DNA of 21,743 nt from a virus. The stretch is taken from the IMG/VR virus record IMGVR_UViG_3300012009_000025, positions 1 to 21,743 of that record; one strand, given 5' to 3'. The notes under the pieces were generated by a model. That model saw nothing but the letters and a program-made list of their open reading frames with translations, searched no databases and was not told the DNA's origin. The translations under genes were made by a program, and so were the position numbers. Of the stretch, positions 1 through 7,825 are shown one piece after another; position 1 is the stretch's first letter, and each line of letters begins with the position of its first letter.

Positions 1-9
1 GCAGGGGAT

Positions 10-52
10 AGCGGGCGAAGGGAGTCGAACCCTCAACATTCAGCTTGGAAGG
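10..52 (-). other. 3' half of tRNA-Gly(TCC); probable phage attachment site
   Basis: On the minus strand this reads as the 3' part of a glycine tRNA: anticodon loop with TCC (complement of 47-49), variable loop, a 5-bp T stem with a TTCGACT loop (complement of about 18-34), and the acceptor strand CGCCCGC plus discriminator T (complement of 10-17). The 5' half is missing. The upstream sequence gives only about four acceptor pairs and no D arm, and pairing in the anticodon stem stops after three bases. Phages that integrate at tRNA 3' ends leave exactly such a partial copy, so this is inferred to be one boundary (att) of the element. No second copy and no integrase is in the window. A decayed tRNA or phage-borne attP would look the same. 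Confidence 0.6.
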
Positions 53-89
53 CTTTTCCAGGCCGCAATTTACACCGTTTTTCTCCGCA

Positions 90-355
90 TTCTAACTCAT
101 TGCTGTGCAGACTTTAGCGAACCTCGCCACTCATTCGCATTTCTGCATGTATCGCCGTATTTATAACCCAGATACGCTCAGAATTATAACCCACCTTCGA
201 GAACGTGGGGAGCTTCAGCTTACTTGGCTGAATGTCGTTTGTTGGCCCTTGGCAAGTCTTGCTCACTTGCTGTATGCTGTCAGCCATGGCAGAACAGGGG
301 ACAATCCGAAGGCTGCTGCTCACCGCGATAATATTGCCTCGCTGCTTCTGACCAA
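90..355. other. Region with no supported gene at left end
   Basis: Between the tRNA fragment and the terminator at 356-389 I see no ORF with a ribosome binding site or a recognisable product. The long open frames here overlap each other on both strands and run into the gene at 427-936, so they are treated as chance. No clear repeat was seen. Confidence 0.5.
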
Positions 356-389
356 GAGAAAAGCCCCACGCCGGGTAGGGCATAGGGCT
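356..389 (-). terminator. Rho-independent terminator at end of leftward late operon
   Basis: On the minus strand AGCCCTATGCC and GGCGTGGGGCT form an 11-bp stem (two G-U pairs) around a 6-nt loop CTACCC. TTTTCTC follows at once. It lies 38 nt past the stop of the gene ending at 427 and is the last leftward element before the tRNA fragment, so it probably closes the whole late transcript. Confidence 0.8.
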
Positions 390-426
390 TCGCTCGTTTG
401 TCGATTCTGGGGCGTTCTGGGGCTTC

Positions 427-936
427 TCAAGCCTTCTGGAAGACAGGCCACGGGCCTTTGCTGTCAACCTTGGCAATGCCCATTTCGGTGGCTTCTGGCG
501 TATCGCATGCCGCCCGAATCTCGCCGCTCTTAAAGTCTGTCTCTGCGGCAAGCTCTTTGCACTCAAACGTAGTCTTCGGCTTCTTTGCGAGAATGTCAGC
601 AACCTGGCCTTGAATCTCAGCAGCCTCAGCAGCCGACAAATCAACCTTCTTCGCTCCCCGCTTGCTGCTGCCAGAGCTTGCGGCGGGGCTGCTCGTGGAT
701 GCTCCGCTGCCTTGGGTTATCCTTACGCCCAAATCTCCCAGCAGCGATTTTGACGCCTTGTAAGCGAATGTCGCCATCGACGAAAGCTCGTCGTCAATCG
801 CTCGCAGTTGCGTTGCGAATTCTTCCCGCTTCTGCTGCAGCGTTTCTTTTCTCTGCTGTACAAGCTGCATCGTCTTTACCGCATCGCCTGCTTCTGACGC
901 TTTCTGAATGTCTGCCAGCTTGATTTCTTTGGCCAT
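427..936 (-). CDS. Coiled-coil protein with C-terminal winged-helix-like domain
   Basis: 169 aa, unknown function. Residues about 15-55 are rich in Q, E, K and R and predicted coiled coil. Residues about 75-95 are a Gly/Ser/Ala linker. The C-terminal 70 residues (from VDLSAAEAAEI) have the helix pattern of a small winged-helix domain ending in an aromatic WPVF strand. The start is supported by AAAGGGA about 8 nt upstream. It is the last gene of the leftward operon, directly before a strong terminator, in the position where siphoviruses often carry lysis or accessory genes. A DNA- or protein-binding accessory role is only inferred. No signal peptide or membrane segment is visible. Confidence 0.75.
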   Translation of the reverse strand: MAKEIKLADIQKASEAGDAVKTMQLVQQRKETLQQKREEFATQLRAIDDELSSMATFAYKASKSLLGDLGVRITQGSGASTSSPAASSGSSKRGAKKVDLSAAEAAEIQGQVADILAKKPKTTFECKELAAETDFKSGEIRAACDTPEATEMGIAKVDSKGPWPVFQKA

Positions 937-983
937 CGTTGTTCCCTTTCAGTTGGAGTAATTGTCTTAAATGGCTGTCACGC

Positions 984-1328
984 TTACTGATTATCCTGGC
1001 CCTTCTTCTCTGTCAAGCTCTTTTTTATCGCCCAAGCAGAATCTTTATGCTGAAGTCTCTGCTTTATTTCTGTAACGTCTTGCCGCATATCGCATATCTG
1101 CTGCTCTATCCGGGCTAGCTGCTTCGCTGAAGCTATTTCATATTCTCGCTGTCTTGCTTGCTCCGCTTGCAAGTGAGTTACATCTTGCCGCAGTTGTTTT
1201 ATATTGCTTTCTACGCTTGTACGCCAGCCACCAGCGGCGAAGCTCCAAGCCGCGATGGTTATTATGATACCGGCGGCGAAGCTGGCGATAATCATTATGG
1301 TTTTTATGCTCGCTTCTTTTAAACCCAT
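984..1328 (-). CDS. Small membrane protein with coiled coil (holin- or spanin-like candidate)
   Basis: 114 aa. Residues about 9-33 form one strongly hydrophobic membrane helix (IMIIASFAAGIIITIAAW). The rest, about 38-105, is a Q/E/R-rich amphipathic helix typical of a coiled coil. One N-terminal helix plus a long coiled coil resembles XhlA-type holin helpers and inner-membrane spanins of phages, but no diagnostic motif is present, so the lysis role is an inference from shape and position after the tail genes. The start ATG has AAGGGGA about 8 nt upstream and overlaps the end of the glycosyltransferase-like gene by 10 nt, suggesting translational coupling. No endolysin was found beside it. Confidence 0.75.
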   Translation of the reverse strand: MGLKEASIKTIMIIASFAAGIIITIAAWSFAAGGWRTSVESNIKQLRQDVTHLQAEQARQREYEIASAKQLARIEQQICDMRQDVTEIKQRLQHKDSAWAIKKSLTEKKGQDNQ

Positions 1329-2104
1329 AAGTCATTCCCCTTTTCATATTCGCAAGCTTCGCAAAAGCGTTCAGGTATATATTGTTTCAAGCACTTAGAC
1401 AGAGAAGAATTATTATAGTTCAGCCATTTGGCTGTTCCTGCTCTCTTGCAGATACTTTCATATTGCTCTGCTGGGCGAGCTATCATCTTCCACTTCGTAT
1501 CGAAGCCAGCGATAGATTCGGGCTGAGCTTCGGGGAAATAGTAGTTATAATAGCACGTCGGGAGCATGTACGGTAATTCTGCTATCTCACTTCGCAGATT
1601 GAAATAGTCCAATACTTCTGCCATCCTGCCCTTGTGAAATAATCGCGGCAAATGCGTTTCATAATTCCAAGTCGGCAAGCTCTCGGCTTGAAGTCGCTTG
1701 ACTGTATTTTTAAGAAGCTGGCGATAACGCCCTCCAGTGTCGCCGAAGCGTTTATCAATATCTACTTTGCCCAAGTCGCATACAGCTTTGTGTGTCGCTA
1801 TGTCGTCTAACGATATATCTTCTAAGCATACAATGTCATCATACCAAAGAATGTAGTCTTCGCTGATTCGCTCATCTTCTATAACAGCTATGGTCTTATC
1901 TCGCGTGTCGTGCCAGCAGTTGTATTTTATATTCTTACGCCGTTTCATCGGTATATGATTTACGTTCGCCCATGCGGGCTTATCTCCGATGAGCCATACA
2001 TCATTCACCCAGTCTTCGCAGTACATCGCTATGCTTCTCAGCGTATAGCGTAGCTCGTGCCACTGCTGCCCTTTTTCAATAAATGGAATTACTATATCAA
2101 TCAT
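1319..2104 (-). CDS. Stealth/GT-A-like glycosyltransferase, putative
   Basis: 261 aa. The N-terminus MIDIVIPFIEKG followed by WHELRYTLRSI is the nucleotide-sugar-binding opening of GT-A glycosyltransferase-like proteins. ILWYDDIVCLED (about 86-96) carries an Asp pair where DxD-type metal-binding residues sit in Stealth-type proteins, and NYETHLPRLFHKGRM (147-161) resembles their conserved His-Pro block. Stealth proteins transfer hexose-1-phosphate, and related phage proteins are often called glycosyltransferases. It lies between tail-tip or fibre genes and a membrane protein, so it could modify tail proteins or host surface glycans; this is inference. SD AAGGGG sits 4 nt before ATG. The fold call is moderately sure, the reaction is not. 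Confidence 0.7.
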   Translation of the reverse strand: MIDIVIPFIEKGQQWHELRYTLRSIAMYCEDWVNDVWLIGDKPAWANVNHIPMKRRKNIKYNCWHDTRDKTIAVIEDERISEDYILWYDDIVCLEDISLDDIATHKAVCDLGKVDIDKRFGDTGGRYRQLLKNTVKRLQAESLPTWNYETHLPRLFHKGRMAEVLDYFNLRSEIAELPYMLPTCYYNYYFPEAQPESIAGFDTKWKMIARPAEQYESICKRAGTAKWLNYNNSSLSKCLKQYIPERFCEACEYEKGNDLWV

Positions 2105-2119
2105 AATGCCCCTTTTAGC

Positions 2120-3013
2120 TTAACTAAATGGCGTGCCGATATCAGTAGGTATTACGCCGGTAGCTCGATAGAATACAAGAGTGTCAGCTGTATAATCAGT
2201 ACACTCCCATTTGAGCGACCCATCGGTGTCATCCACGTAAATGTTCCCCTCGGATAAACCGCTATCGTACCACTCGAAGTTATTAGATGATATCTCTTCA
2301 AAATCCAACACCACAGGGTACAAACCAGGTGTCATGTAATCTATATTGAAGCTGTCGTCCTCATACAGTAGGCCCTGATAGCTGGCGTGGCTAAGGGGAC
2401 CGTCATATGGGTTAGACATTGCCTTGCCCCAGTGAGTCAGCACTACGTCTGACCAATCGCCGGAATCCAGCGTGCCCGAGCCCGTGCCGTCGATGTATAA
2501 TCGCCAGCATCCACTTAAGGTATTTGTTTTTTCACTGCCTGTATAACAAGCATATATAACTTTACCATCGGCTGTAACGTCTTGCTTCCACGCATAGACA
2601 AGCGTGCCTTCTTCTAGCGTTTCATTGTTTATTTCAAATAGATTGTATGTGGACGAATCGCCTCGGCCATTCGTTTTATTTATCCACTCGCCGCCTGTAC
2701 CAGAGATTGGCCCGAGCGTCTGTTCAGCGAAGCTGTAGGCCGTCGTGATATTCTCTCCGCTACCGCTACCACTGCCGCCGATATTCCAAGAGGGAGTACC
2801 GCTGCCTGTTATCTTGGCAACGAATCGCGGCACGTTTCGTGAAGGAAGACGATGAGCAAGCTCCGCGAGATTTATATTCGCTGTAACGCCACTACCTGTA
2901 TGAGCTAATTCTACTAACCCATCGCCAGATACACTTTCTACTGTATTCGCCGCATCTACAACGCGGTTTAGGTCGGATAGCTTATTATTGCCCTTTTGAA
3001 AATGTGGAATCAT
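2120..3013 (-). CDS. Tail tip or fibre-like structural protein, Gly/Ser-rich
   Basis: 297 aa, no family recognised. The sequence is Asp/Gly/Ser/Thr/Tyr-rich with little Lys, low in hydrophobic stretches, and has GSG-type linkers around residues 70-88 (GSGSGSG) and near 175 (TGSG). This composition suits beta-rich virion proteins such as tail fibres. It has no signal peptide or membrane helix. It follows the 3015-3779 gene with a 1-nt gap and has AGGA 7 nt upstream of its ATG, so the two are probably co-translated. Position downstream of the tape measure is where distal tail, baseplate and receptor-binding proteins are found, which is the basis of the call. Confidence 0.7.
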   Translation of the reverse strand: MIPHFQKGNNKLSDLNRVVDAANTVESVSGDGLVELAHTGSGVTANINLAELAHRLPSRNVPRFVAKITGSGTPSWNIGGSGSGSGENITTAYSFAEQTLGPISGTGGEWINKTNGRGDSSTYNLFEINNETLEEGTLVYAWKQDVTADGKVIYACYTGSEKTNTLSGCWRLYIDGTGSGTLDSGDWSDVVLTHWGKAMSNPYDGPLSHASYQGLLYEDDSFNIDYMTPGLYPVVLDFEEISSNNFEWYDSGLSEGNIYVDDTDGSLKWECTDYTADTLVFYRATGVIPTDIGTPFS

Positions 3014-3014
3014 A

Positions 3015-3779
3015 TTACAATCCTAAATCATTAAACTCAGCGGTAGTGTATACGCCGATTTCTTTAATGCTCTTGCCGCTATTCACAGCAGCGTCTATAT
3101 TGCTGGGTGGCTTGCCTGTTTCTGGGTCCGTATAGATTATCTTCTTTTTCCACCCATCCGCCTTGTAATGAAAATCATATCGGCAATCGTATGTACTTCC
3201 GCTATCTTCGCTATCGCCCGTTATCGCTGTACACAGAACCGTTCCCGCGTCAAGTCCCTTAAACGTAGTTGCATTTACTTTACCTACATACGCAATAGCA
3301 TCGCTGCCAGGGCTGCTGCTTTGAGTCTTGCTGTAGGAGAACGTTACATTGGGCAATAGAATAGAAAATGTCCCGTACTGCTTGGGGTGTTCTTTTCCAT
3401 CTTCATCGGTATATTCTGTATATACTAAAGCTCCGCTATTATCCGTATTCGCCTGAGACTGTTGGAGCGTTGCCCCTACGCTTATTTTTACATAGCTGGT
3501 ATCGTTCTCTTTATTTTTTCGCTCGTAGCTAAGCGTAACTTGTACTGTATCGTCCGACAATGCCGAAGCGTCATATTCAGACAAATATAGTTCGGTGTAA
3601 GTCGGGTGCTGGCTGCCGAGCGAATAGCCCGCAGAATTCAGCGTGTTAATTGCTACATCTATAGCGTTATCTGAGCCACTCGGAAGCCCATATACTAAGG
3701 CTATTCTAGTCTTACTTTTAAAGCCCTTTGAGTCTTTCTTTCCCCTATTGCCTTCAACTATGTCAATTGAATATCCCAT
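3015..3779 (-). CDS. Probable distal tail/baseplate protein
   Basis: 254 aa, function not recognised by motif. It is beta-rich (alternating polar and hydrophobic strands), with many Ser, Thr, Tyr and Asp residues and no membrane segment. The first gene after the tape measure in siphoviruses normally encodes the distal tail protein, and this gene takes that place, but the length and sequence give no direct match to a Dit family. Start ATG is preceded by AGTGGGGAA, the G-rich ribosome site used by most structural genes here. It could equally be a tail-tip component. Confidence 0.7.
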   Translation of the reverse strand: MGYSIDIVEGNRGKKDSKGFKSKTRIALVYGLPSGSDNAIDVAINTLNSAGYSLGSQHPTYTELYLSEYDASALSDDTVQVTLSYERKNKENDTSYVKISVGATLQQSQANTDNSGALVYTEYTDEDGKEHPKQYGTFSILLPNVTFSYSKTQSSSPGSDAIAYVGKVNATTFKGLDAGTVLCTAITGDSEDSGSTYDCRYDFHYKADGWKKKIIYTDPETGKPPSNIDAAVNSGKSIKEIGVYTTAEFNDLGL

Positions 3780-3796
3780 TTATTCCCCACTTCTCA

Positions 3797-5515
3797 TTAT
3801 ACGAACGCTACGCTTTGTCCTTTCTCTCGCATGAGCGAGACTAATTCAGCAGTGTTCTTCGCTGTCTTTTTCGCAGCGTCAGCCGTCTTATTCTCTTTAT
3901 TGCTCGGCTGAAGTATTAGTCTTCTCGATTGCATTACTTTAAATTCGCCTGGCCCTGTATTCATGCTAGACCCGCTGGCAAGTTTGCTTGTCTCTAGTTG
4001 CTTATTGTCCAGCGACGGTAGTTTCTTTTTTGCTATCTCTTTTTGCTTTTCGGCGAGTTTATTATTTACTTGCTGTGGCTTCTTCGTGTTGTCTTCCAGC
4101 TTCGCTAGACGCTTACTTACTTTCTGCTCGTATTCTGAGCTTAGCTGCTTGCCGAGGGAAGCCATTCTGTTCTTCAGTGCCTTTTCAGTCTCGCCTAATT
4201 TACGCTCAGCTATTTTTGGCATTTCTGTAAGCGTGGCCTCAAAGCCATCTGTTAATGCTGTAAATTTCCAGTCTGTCTTTTCGCCTTTAAGAGCTTTCCA
4301 TAAATTGCTAAAGAAGCTTTTAATGTTCTTCCACATATTTTTAAATATAGTCGCTACTAGATTCGCCATGTCTACGAATATATCTTTCCAGTTGCGGCCG
4401 AACCAAGACAATAAATCGGGTATAACAGTGCCTATCCAGTGAACGATTGTATTACCAAGCCAGACAATACTATGAGTAACTGCGACCGCGGCAAGCTCAG
4501 CAACGGTCTTCCAATTTGTAAAGCCTACTTCAAGCATCGTTATAACTTTTATTGATTGTACGGCGAGCCATTTTAAGAAGCCTACAATTCCATCTATTAC
4601 AGACGATATAACATCGCCAGTACTGCCGAATGATACACCGAAGGACGATAGGACGTTTATAATAGCATTAAATACAACGCTAAAATACGTCTTAAAGATT
4701 CCGAAGACTTGAGACATGCCGCCCATTATCTTACTGGTAGTCGCTCCCAGCCAGGGCATGATGCTTTTGCCCCAAGTGACTAGCTTCTCCATTATTGCTG
4801 TCAATGGTGGAAGAATTGATACCATTGCACCGCGAAAAGCCCCGCCTACAACGCTCTTTAAGCGAGTCATACTATCATTGATTCGCTCGGCATAGGAAGC
4901 GTCCAAACGATTGAAGGTAAGCCCCAGTTCTTCTGCTTCCGTCATTAAGCCTTGTAGAGTTCCTTTGCCTTGCTGAAGCATATTTAGCATGCTTACGCCC
5001 TGCCTGCCAAACATCATAAACGCTGCTGCTGCTCTATCGCTCTGTGTCGGAAGCTTAGAAATAGCTTCCGAGATTTCCAGCATTTGCTTTTCTAAGGGCA
5101 TTTTACTAAGGCTATCAGCAGATAGCCCTAACAATTCTAGCCCCTTGCGGGCTTCGCCAACGCCCATCTTCGCTTCGCCCATACGCCTAACGAATATGCC
5201 TAGACCTTTATGTAGTATGTCCAGGCTAGCTCCGTTTATTTGTGCAGCGTGTTCTAAGCCTGTCAAAGCTTTAGTAGCGATACCTAACTCGTCAGACATT
5301 TTCCCTACAGCGTCCATCATGTCTATAGAACGCTTGCCGAAAAACGCCATTCCACCCGCAGCAGCGGCACCGGCGAGCATACCGAATTTCGCGACCTTGC
5401 CACTAATGCGAGCAACGCCTTTGCCGAAGTTCGACAGACGCTTAGACGCACGCTGCATGCTGCGATTAAACGCTGCTGAGCGTGCTTTTAGACTGATAAC
5501 GATGCTATTTGCCAT
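3797..5515 (-). CDS. Tail tape measure protein
   Basis: 572 aa. It is the longest protein of the tail region and sits directly after the G/GT chaperone genes, the standard place for the tape measure, which sets tail length and passes through the tube during DNA entry. Residues about 10-40 are basic. A hydrophobic Ala/Gly-rich stretch lies near 42-60, and longer hydrophobic helices with Trp occupy about 250-400, as is usual in the central part of tape measures. The C-terminal third is Lys/Glu-rich and helical. It is short, implying a modest tail: at roughly 1.5 angstrom per residue about 85 nm. The start at 5515 overlaps the GT reading frame by 11 nt and has GGGGGAAAG just upstream. Confidence 0.88.
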   Translation of the reverse strand: MANSIVISLKARSAAFNRSMQRASKRLSNFGKGVARISGKVAKFGMLAGAAAAGGMAFFGKRSIDMMDAVGKMSDELGIATKALTGLEHAAQINGASLDILHKGLGIFVRRMGEAKMGVGEARKGLELLGLSADSLSKMPLEKQMLEISEAISKLPTQSDRAAAAFMMFGRQGVSMLNMLQQGKGTLQGLMTEAEELGLTFNRLDASYAERINDSMTRLKSVVGGAFRGAMVSILPPLTAIMEKLVTWGKSIMPWLGATTSKIMGGMSQVFGIFKTYFSVVFNAIINVLSSFGVSFGSTGDVISSVIDGIVGFLKWLAVQSIKVITMLEVGFTNWKTVAELAAVAVTHSIVWLGNTIVHWIGTVIPDLLSWFGRNWKDIFVDMANLVATIFKNMWKNIKSFFSNLWKALKGEKTDWKFTALTDGFEATLTEMPKIAERKLGETEKALKNRMASLGKQLSSEYEQKVSKRLAKLEDNTKKPQQVNNKLAEKQKEIAKKKLPSLDNKQLETSKLASGSSMNTGPGEFKVMQSRRLILQPSNKENKTADAAKKTAKNTAELVSLMREKGQSVAFV

Positions 5516-5855
5516 CTTTCCCCCGTTTTGCTCCCTGAGAGCGTTTTACGTTGTTCTTTGTCGCTGTAGCAGCTTTGGCGAAGCGTCGAATACATGCTTC
5601 TTGCTCTTCCGGCGTCTGCTTCTTCTTCTCTTCGTCTGTGTAGGCCATAAAGTCAGCAGGCTTCGCTTTTCCCCCGCCCATAGTGTTCGCGATAGCCGTA
5701 GTCGTTATCGCTTGGCGAAAGTCTGCTCGCTGCTCGCCCCATGGGTCAAGCTCGTATAAAGCGAACCAGTAAGGCAATTCGCTTGCTGGAAGCATTGCTT
5801 TAAGAGAAGCAACGCTCATGCCGAATTGCAGGGCGAGAATAAACCACCATCGCAA
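5505..5855 (-). CDS. Tail assembly chaperone T domain, made by -1 frameshift from G
   Basis: 116 aa if started at a TTG at 5855, but the frame is open back to the poly-A run at the end of the upstream gene. A -1 shift on A AAA AAC (5873-5879) continues as KLAHDAELRWWFILALQFGM, joining the two frames into a product of about 232 aa spanning 5505-6202. This is the lambda G/GT arrangement: the G part coats the tape measure and the T part recruits tail tube subunits. The T portion is rich in Trp/Phe early (RWWFILALQFGMS) and Lys/Glu/Gln late. No convincing ribosome site precedes the TTG, which favours frameshift expression. Confidence 0.8.
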   Translation of the reverse strand: MRWWFILALQFGMSVASLKAMLPASELPYWFALYELDPWGEQRADFRQAITTTAIANTMGGGKAKPADFMAYTDEEKKKQTPEEQEACIRRFAKAATATKNNVKRSQGAKRGKDGK

Positions 5856-5869
5856 TTCAGCATCGTGAG

Positions 5870-6202
5870 CTAGTTTTTTTTTGCTTCTTCTATAGCTCCA
5901 TCATCTATTCCGTTATGCTTAGCGGCTGCTTCAAAAACAGTAACTAAAGCGTTGGCAGATACGCTCGATAGAGCTTCTATTTCGTCTGACTGAAAAAGCT
6001 GATTCCCTAATTCGTCTACTAAAACCATCTGGCAGAATGTCGCCATAATGATTCCATCATCTTGCAGCTGTTCAGCTTTCTTTTGCCATTGCTCTACTTC
6101 GCCCGCTGTAAGCGAGCGGACTAATACATCGCCGCCCCACTCTTCTACATGAACAGTAGTAGTAGGCAATTTCTGATTTAGTATGTCTTGCTTTTGTAGC
6201 AT
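5870..6202 (-). CDS. Tail assembly chaperone G-like protein
   Basis: 110 aa, located between the tail tube gene and the tape measure, where lambda-like phages encode gpG. The sequence has an N-terminal beta-rich part (VHVEEWGGDVLVRSLTAGEVEQW, a common opening in such chaperones) and a helical C-terminal part. It ends EEAKKN then TAG on GCA AAA AAA AAC TAG, placing a slippery heptamer right at its stop. Most ribosomes would make this short form and a minority the GT fusion. SD AAGGGGGAA lies 4 nt before ATG. Confidence 0.82.
   Translation of the reverse strand: MLQKQDILNQKLPTTTVHVEEWGGDVLVRSLTAGEVEQWQKKAEQLQDDGIIMATFCQMVLVDELGNQLFQSDEIEALSSVSANALVTVFEAAAKHNGIDDGAIEEAKKN
5873..5879 (-). promoter_or_regulatory. 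Slippery heptamer A AAA AAC for programmed -1 frameshift
   Basis: On the minus strand nine A bases precede C at the last codons of the G-like gene. The zero frame reads AAA AAA AAC TAG. Slipping back one base reads AAA AAA AAA CTA GCT and enters the downstream open frame without a stop. A AAA AAC fits the X XXY YYZ pattern. No downstream pseudoknot was established by eye. Confidence 0.78.
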
Positions 6203-6212
6203 TTATTCCCCC

Positions 6213-6650
6213 TTAACTACCTGAGCCAGAACCGTCAGAATCAAAATCGGCAATGTCGCTAATCTTAAACGTAGCGGACATACTCATTTTCTCGCCAGCC
6301 GATATTTCAGCAGGCAAGCCCTTGAGATAGCCGCCGAAGTCGAAGTAAGCTCCGCCCGGAGTCTCTACGCGAAAGTCTCTTTCATCGCCAACAAGATTAA
6401 AGAGCGTGTTAAAGCCATCGTCAGAAAACTCAAGCGTTAATTCCACTTCGCCCATATCTACTGGGCCAGGCTTAAATGCTTTTCTACGCTTAGTCGCACT
6501 CATCGTAAAGGATTCAATATCTTCTACTTCTATTCCGCTGAAGCTAATTGATTCTATATCGCTTATTTCATCGTATGAAGTAGAAGTGCCTCCGCTACTG
6601 TCGCCGACGCTAAATGTGCTTCCATGTCCAATATCACCATTCGTACTCAT
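6213..6650 (-). CDS. Major tail tube protein
   Basis: 145 aa. It fits a siphovirus tail tube subunit in position (after gp10- and DUF3168-like genes, before G/GT) and in content: strong Asp/Ser/Gly/Phe composition, the repeated strand pattern ISDIESISFSG and VELTLEFSDDGFNTLF, and a C-terminal beta segment (MSMSATFKISDIADF). The protein ends in an unusual SDGSGSGS tail. It polymerises around the tape measure to form the DNA channel. Start ATG has AGGGGAT 5-6 nt upstream. Confidence 0.82.
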   Translation of the reverse strand: MSTNGDIGHGSTFSVGDSSGGTSTSYDEISDIESISFSGIEVEDIESFTMSATKRRKAFKPGPVDMGEVELTLEFSDDGFNTLFNLVGDERDFRVETPGGAYFDFGGYLKGLPAEISAGEKMSMSATFKISDIADFDSDGSGSGS

Positions 6651-6681
6651 TTTTTATCCCCTATATATAGTTGTGTTTTTA

Positions 6682-7080
6682 TTATTTGTAAAACGCGACA
6701 TAATTTACTTCCACGCCGAAGACTGTCGCTTTTTCTTCTGGCTGTAAATTGGTTATGCTGCTTGCTGATTGAATCATTATTCCGCGAATATTCTTTCCTT
6801 CAACTGTCCCGCTATAATCATCCAGCACGCTTCGTACTACCTCAGCAAGTTCTAAACTCGCAAGCTTCGTAGTCGCCAAACATGCTACTTGTATATTTGC
6901 TTGCTCCAGGTCGCTCACGCTCGCAAGCGTATGGCTATACGTCTTGTCATAGCTGAGTACAAGTCTGGCGTCTTCAACAGGGCCTTGCGGCTGCGTATCT
7001 GTAATATAGATTCTATTACCGACAACGTCGGTTATATCAGGAGCATTGCTCAATATATTATGTATTGCCTTCTCTATCAC
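6682..7080 (-). CDS. Tail completion/terminator protein, DUF3168-like
   Basis: 132 aa. The opening IEKAIHNILSNAPDITDVVGNRIYI, with a later Pro-rich TQPQGP segment and a DYSGTVEGKNIRG block, matches the small tail completion family (DUF3168, gpU-like) that caps the tail tube for head joining. It sits between the gp10-like and tail tube genes, as usual. It starts with GTG at 7080, overlapping the previous stop as GTGA, which implies termination-reinitiation. Confidence 0.82.
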   Translation of the reverse strand: MIEKAIHNILSNAPDITDVVGNRIYITDTQPQGPVEDARLVLSYDKTYSHTLASVSDLEQANIQVACLATTKLASLELAEVVRSVLDDYSGTVEGKNIRGIMIQSASSITNLQPEEKATVFGVEVNYVAFYK

Positions 7081-7508
7081 TTATTTGCTTCCCGCATAAT
7101 GCCGCCCTCTATTTCTCTTACAGTGCTGCTAACCGCATTCTTCTTTTCTTTTTCGTAAGCAGCTTCCATGAATTTCTTGCCGGGATGGTATGTACCGCTT
7201 CTGTCAATCCATCCGTTATTTATAATATATCCGTACCAAGCTCCCTTGGTATCATCGTGAGACTTTCCCGGGTCTATCATTATTATTCTGCCTGCTTCGT
7301 CTCTCGCTGTCTTTTTCATTACGCGAGATTTTATGGCTCGTCTAAGTTGCCCTGTATCGCGTGGGGCTTTTGCTCGTGCAGCCTTTAGCAGCGGCTTCGC
7401 CCCTTTTGTAACGCCCTTCTTTACTACTTTCTTCGCAGTGCGATGGCCGAGCTTCTTTAGCTTCTTGTCTACTTTATCAAGCCCCTTTATGTCGATAGCA
7501 TTACCCAT
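7077..7508 (-). CDS. HK97 gp10-like minor tail/neck protein
   Basis: 143 aa. The N-terminal half is very basic (VDKKLKKLGHRTAKKVVKKG) followed by KAPRDTGQLRRAIKSR, the DTG-L core typical of the HK97 gp10 family. These proteins complete the tail-head interface. SGTYHPGKKFMEAAYEKEK in the C-terminal part is also characteristic. It starts at ATG 7508 in a TAATG overlap with the head closure gene, so it is translationally coupled. It encodes no membrane segment. Confidence 0.88.
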   Translation of the reverse strand: MGNAIDIKGLDKVDKKLKKLGHRTAKKVVKKGVTKGAKPLLKAARAKAPRDTGQLRRAIKSRVMKKTARDEAGRIIMIDPGKSHDDTKGAWYGYIINNGWIDRSGTYHPGKKFMEAAYEKEKKNAVSSTVREIEGGIMREANK

Positions 7509-7825
7509 TACTGTATCTCACTTGCAATTATCTCTAATTCTCTATTTCGATTGTACGGGTTTAGAACGCTACTAATTTCAAGTGTCTTGTCGCCCCACGC
7601 GATACGCCATTCGCTTGTAACGTCGGAGCGATAGCGAATCAGAACCTTATACGTCGATTCTCCGAGCACAAGCCCACCAGACACCTTCTCAGACGCTTTC
7701 TGGGGCTCTACAGCGGCCCATACAGTCGCGACGTCGCTGTAGGCGACTACTACCTCGCCTATCGCGTTTTTAGTCGCTGTGTGGCTTCTCAGCGTGATTT
7801 TTTGATTGAGCCTGCCTGCTCGCAT
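7508..7825 (-). CDS. Head closure (head-tail adaptor) protein, SPP1 gp16-like
   Basis: 105 aa, the usual size for this family. It begins MRAGRLNQKITLR and continues with GEVVVAYSDVATVWAAVEPQ, IRYRSDVTSEWRIAW and the C-terminal YNRNRELEIIASE, the classic order of the phage head-tail joining family. The protein seals the connector after DNA packaging and docks the tail. The G-rich site lies only 2 nt from the ATG, so initiation may depend on coupling with the upstream gene, 30 nt away. Confidence 0.88.
   Translation of the reverse strand: MRAGRLNQKITLRSHTATKNAIGEVVVAYSDVATVWAAVEPQKASEKVSGGLVLGESTYKVLIRYRSDVTSEWRIAWGDKTLEISSVLNPYNRNRELEIIASEIQ

Noticed and set aside
105-644. Long open frames on both strands (105-533 plus, 114-644 minus)
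   Set aside because: They overlap each other and the better-supported 427-936 gene, lack ribosome sites and have no family features.
3963-5759. Plus-strand open frames opposite the tape measure and T-domain genes
   Set aside because: They are antisense shadows of clear tail genes, with low-complexity Ser/Leu/Cys-rich translations.
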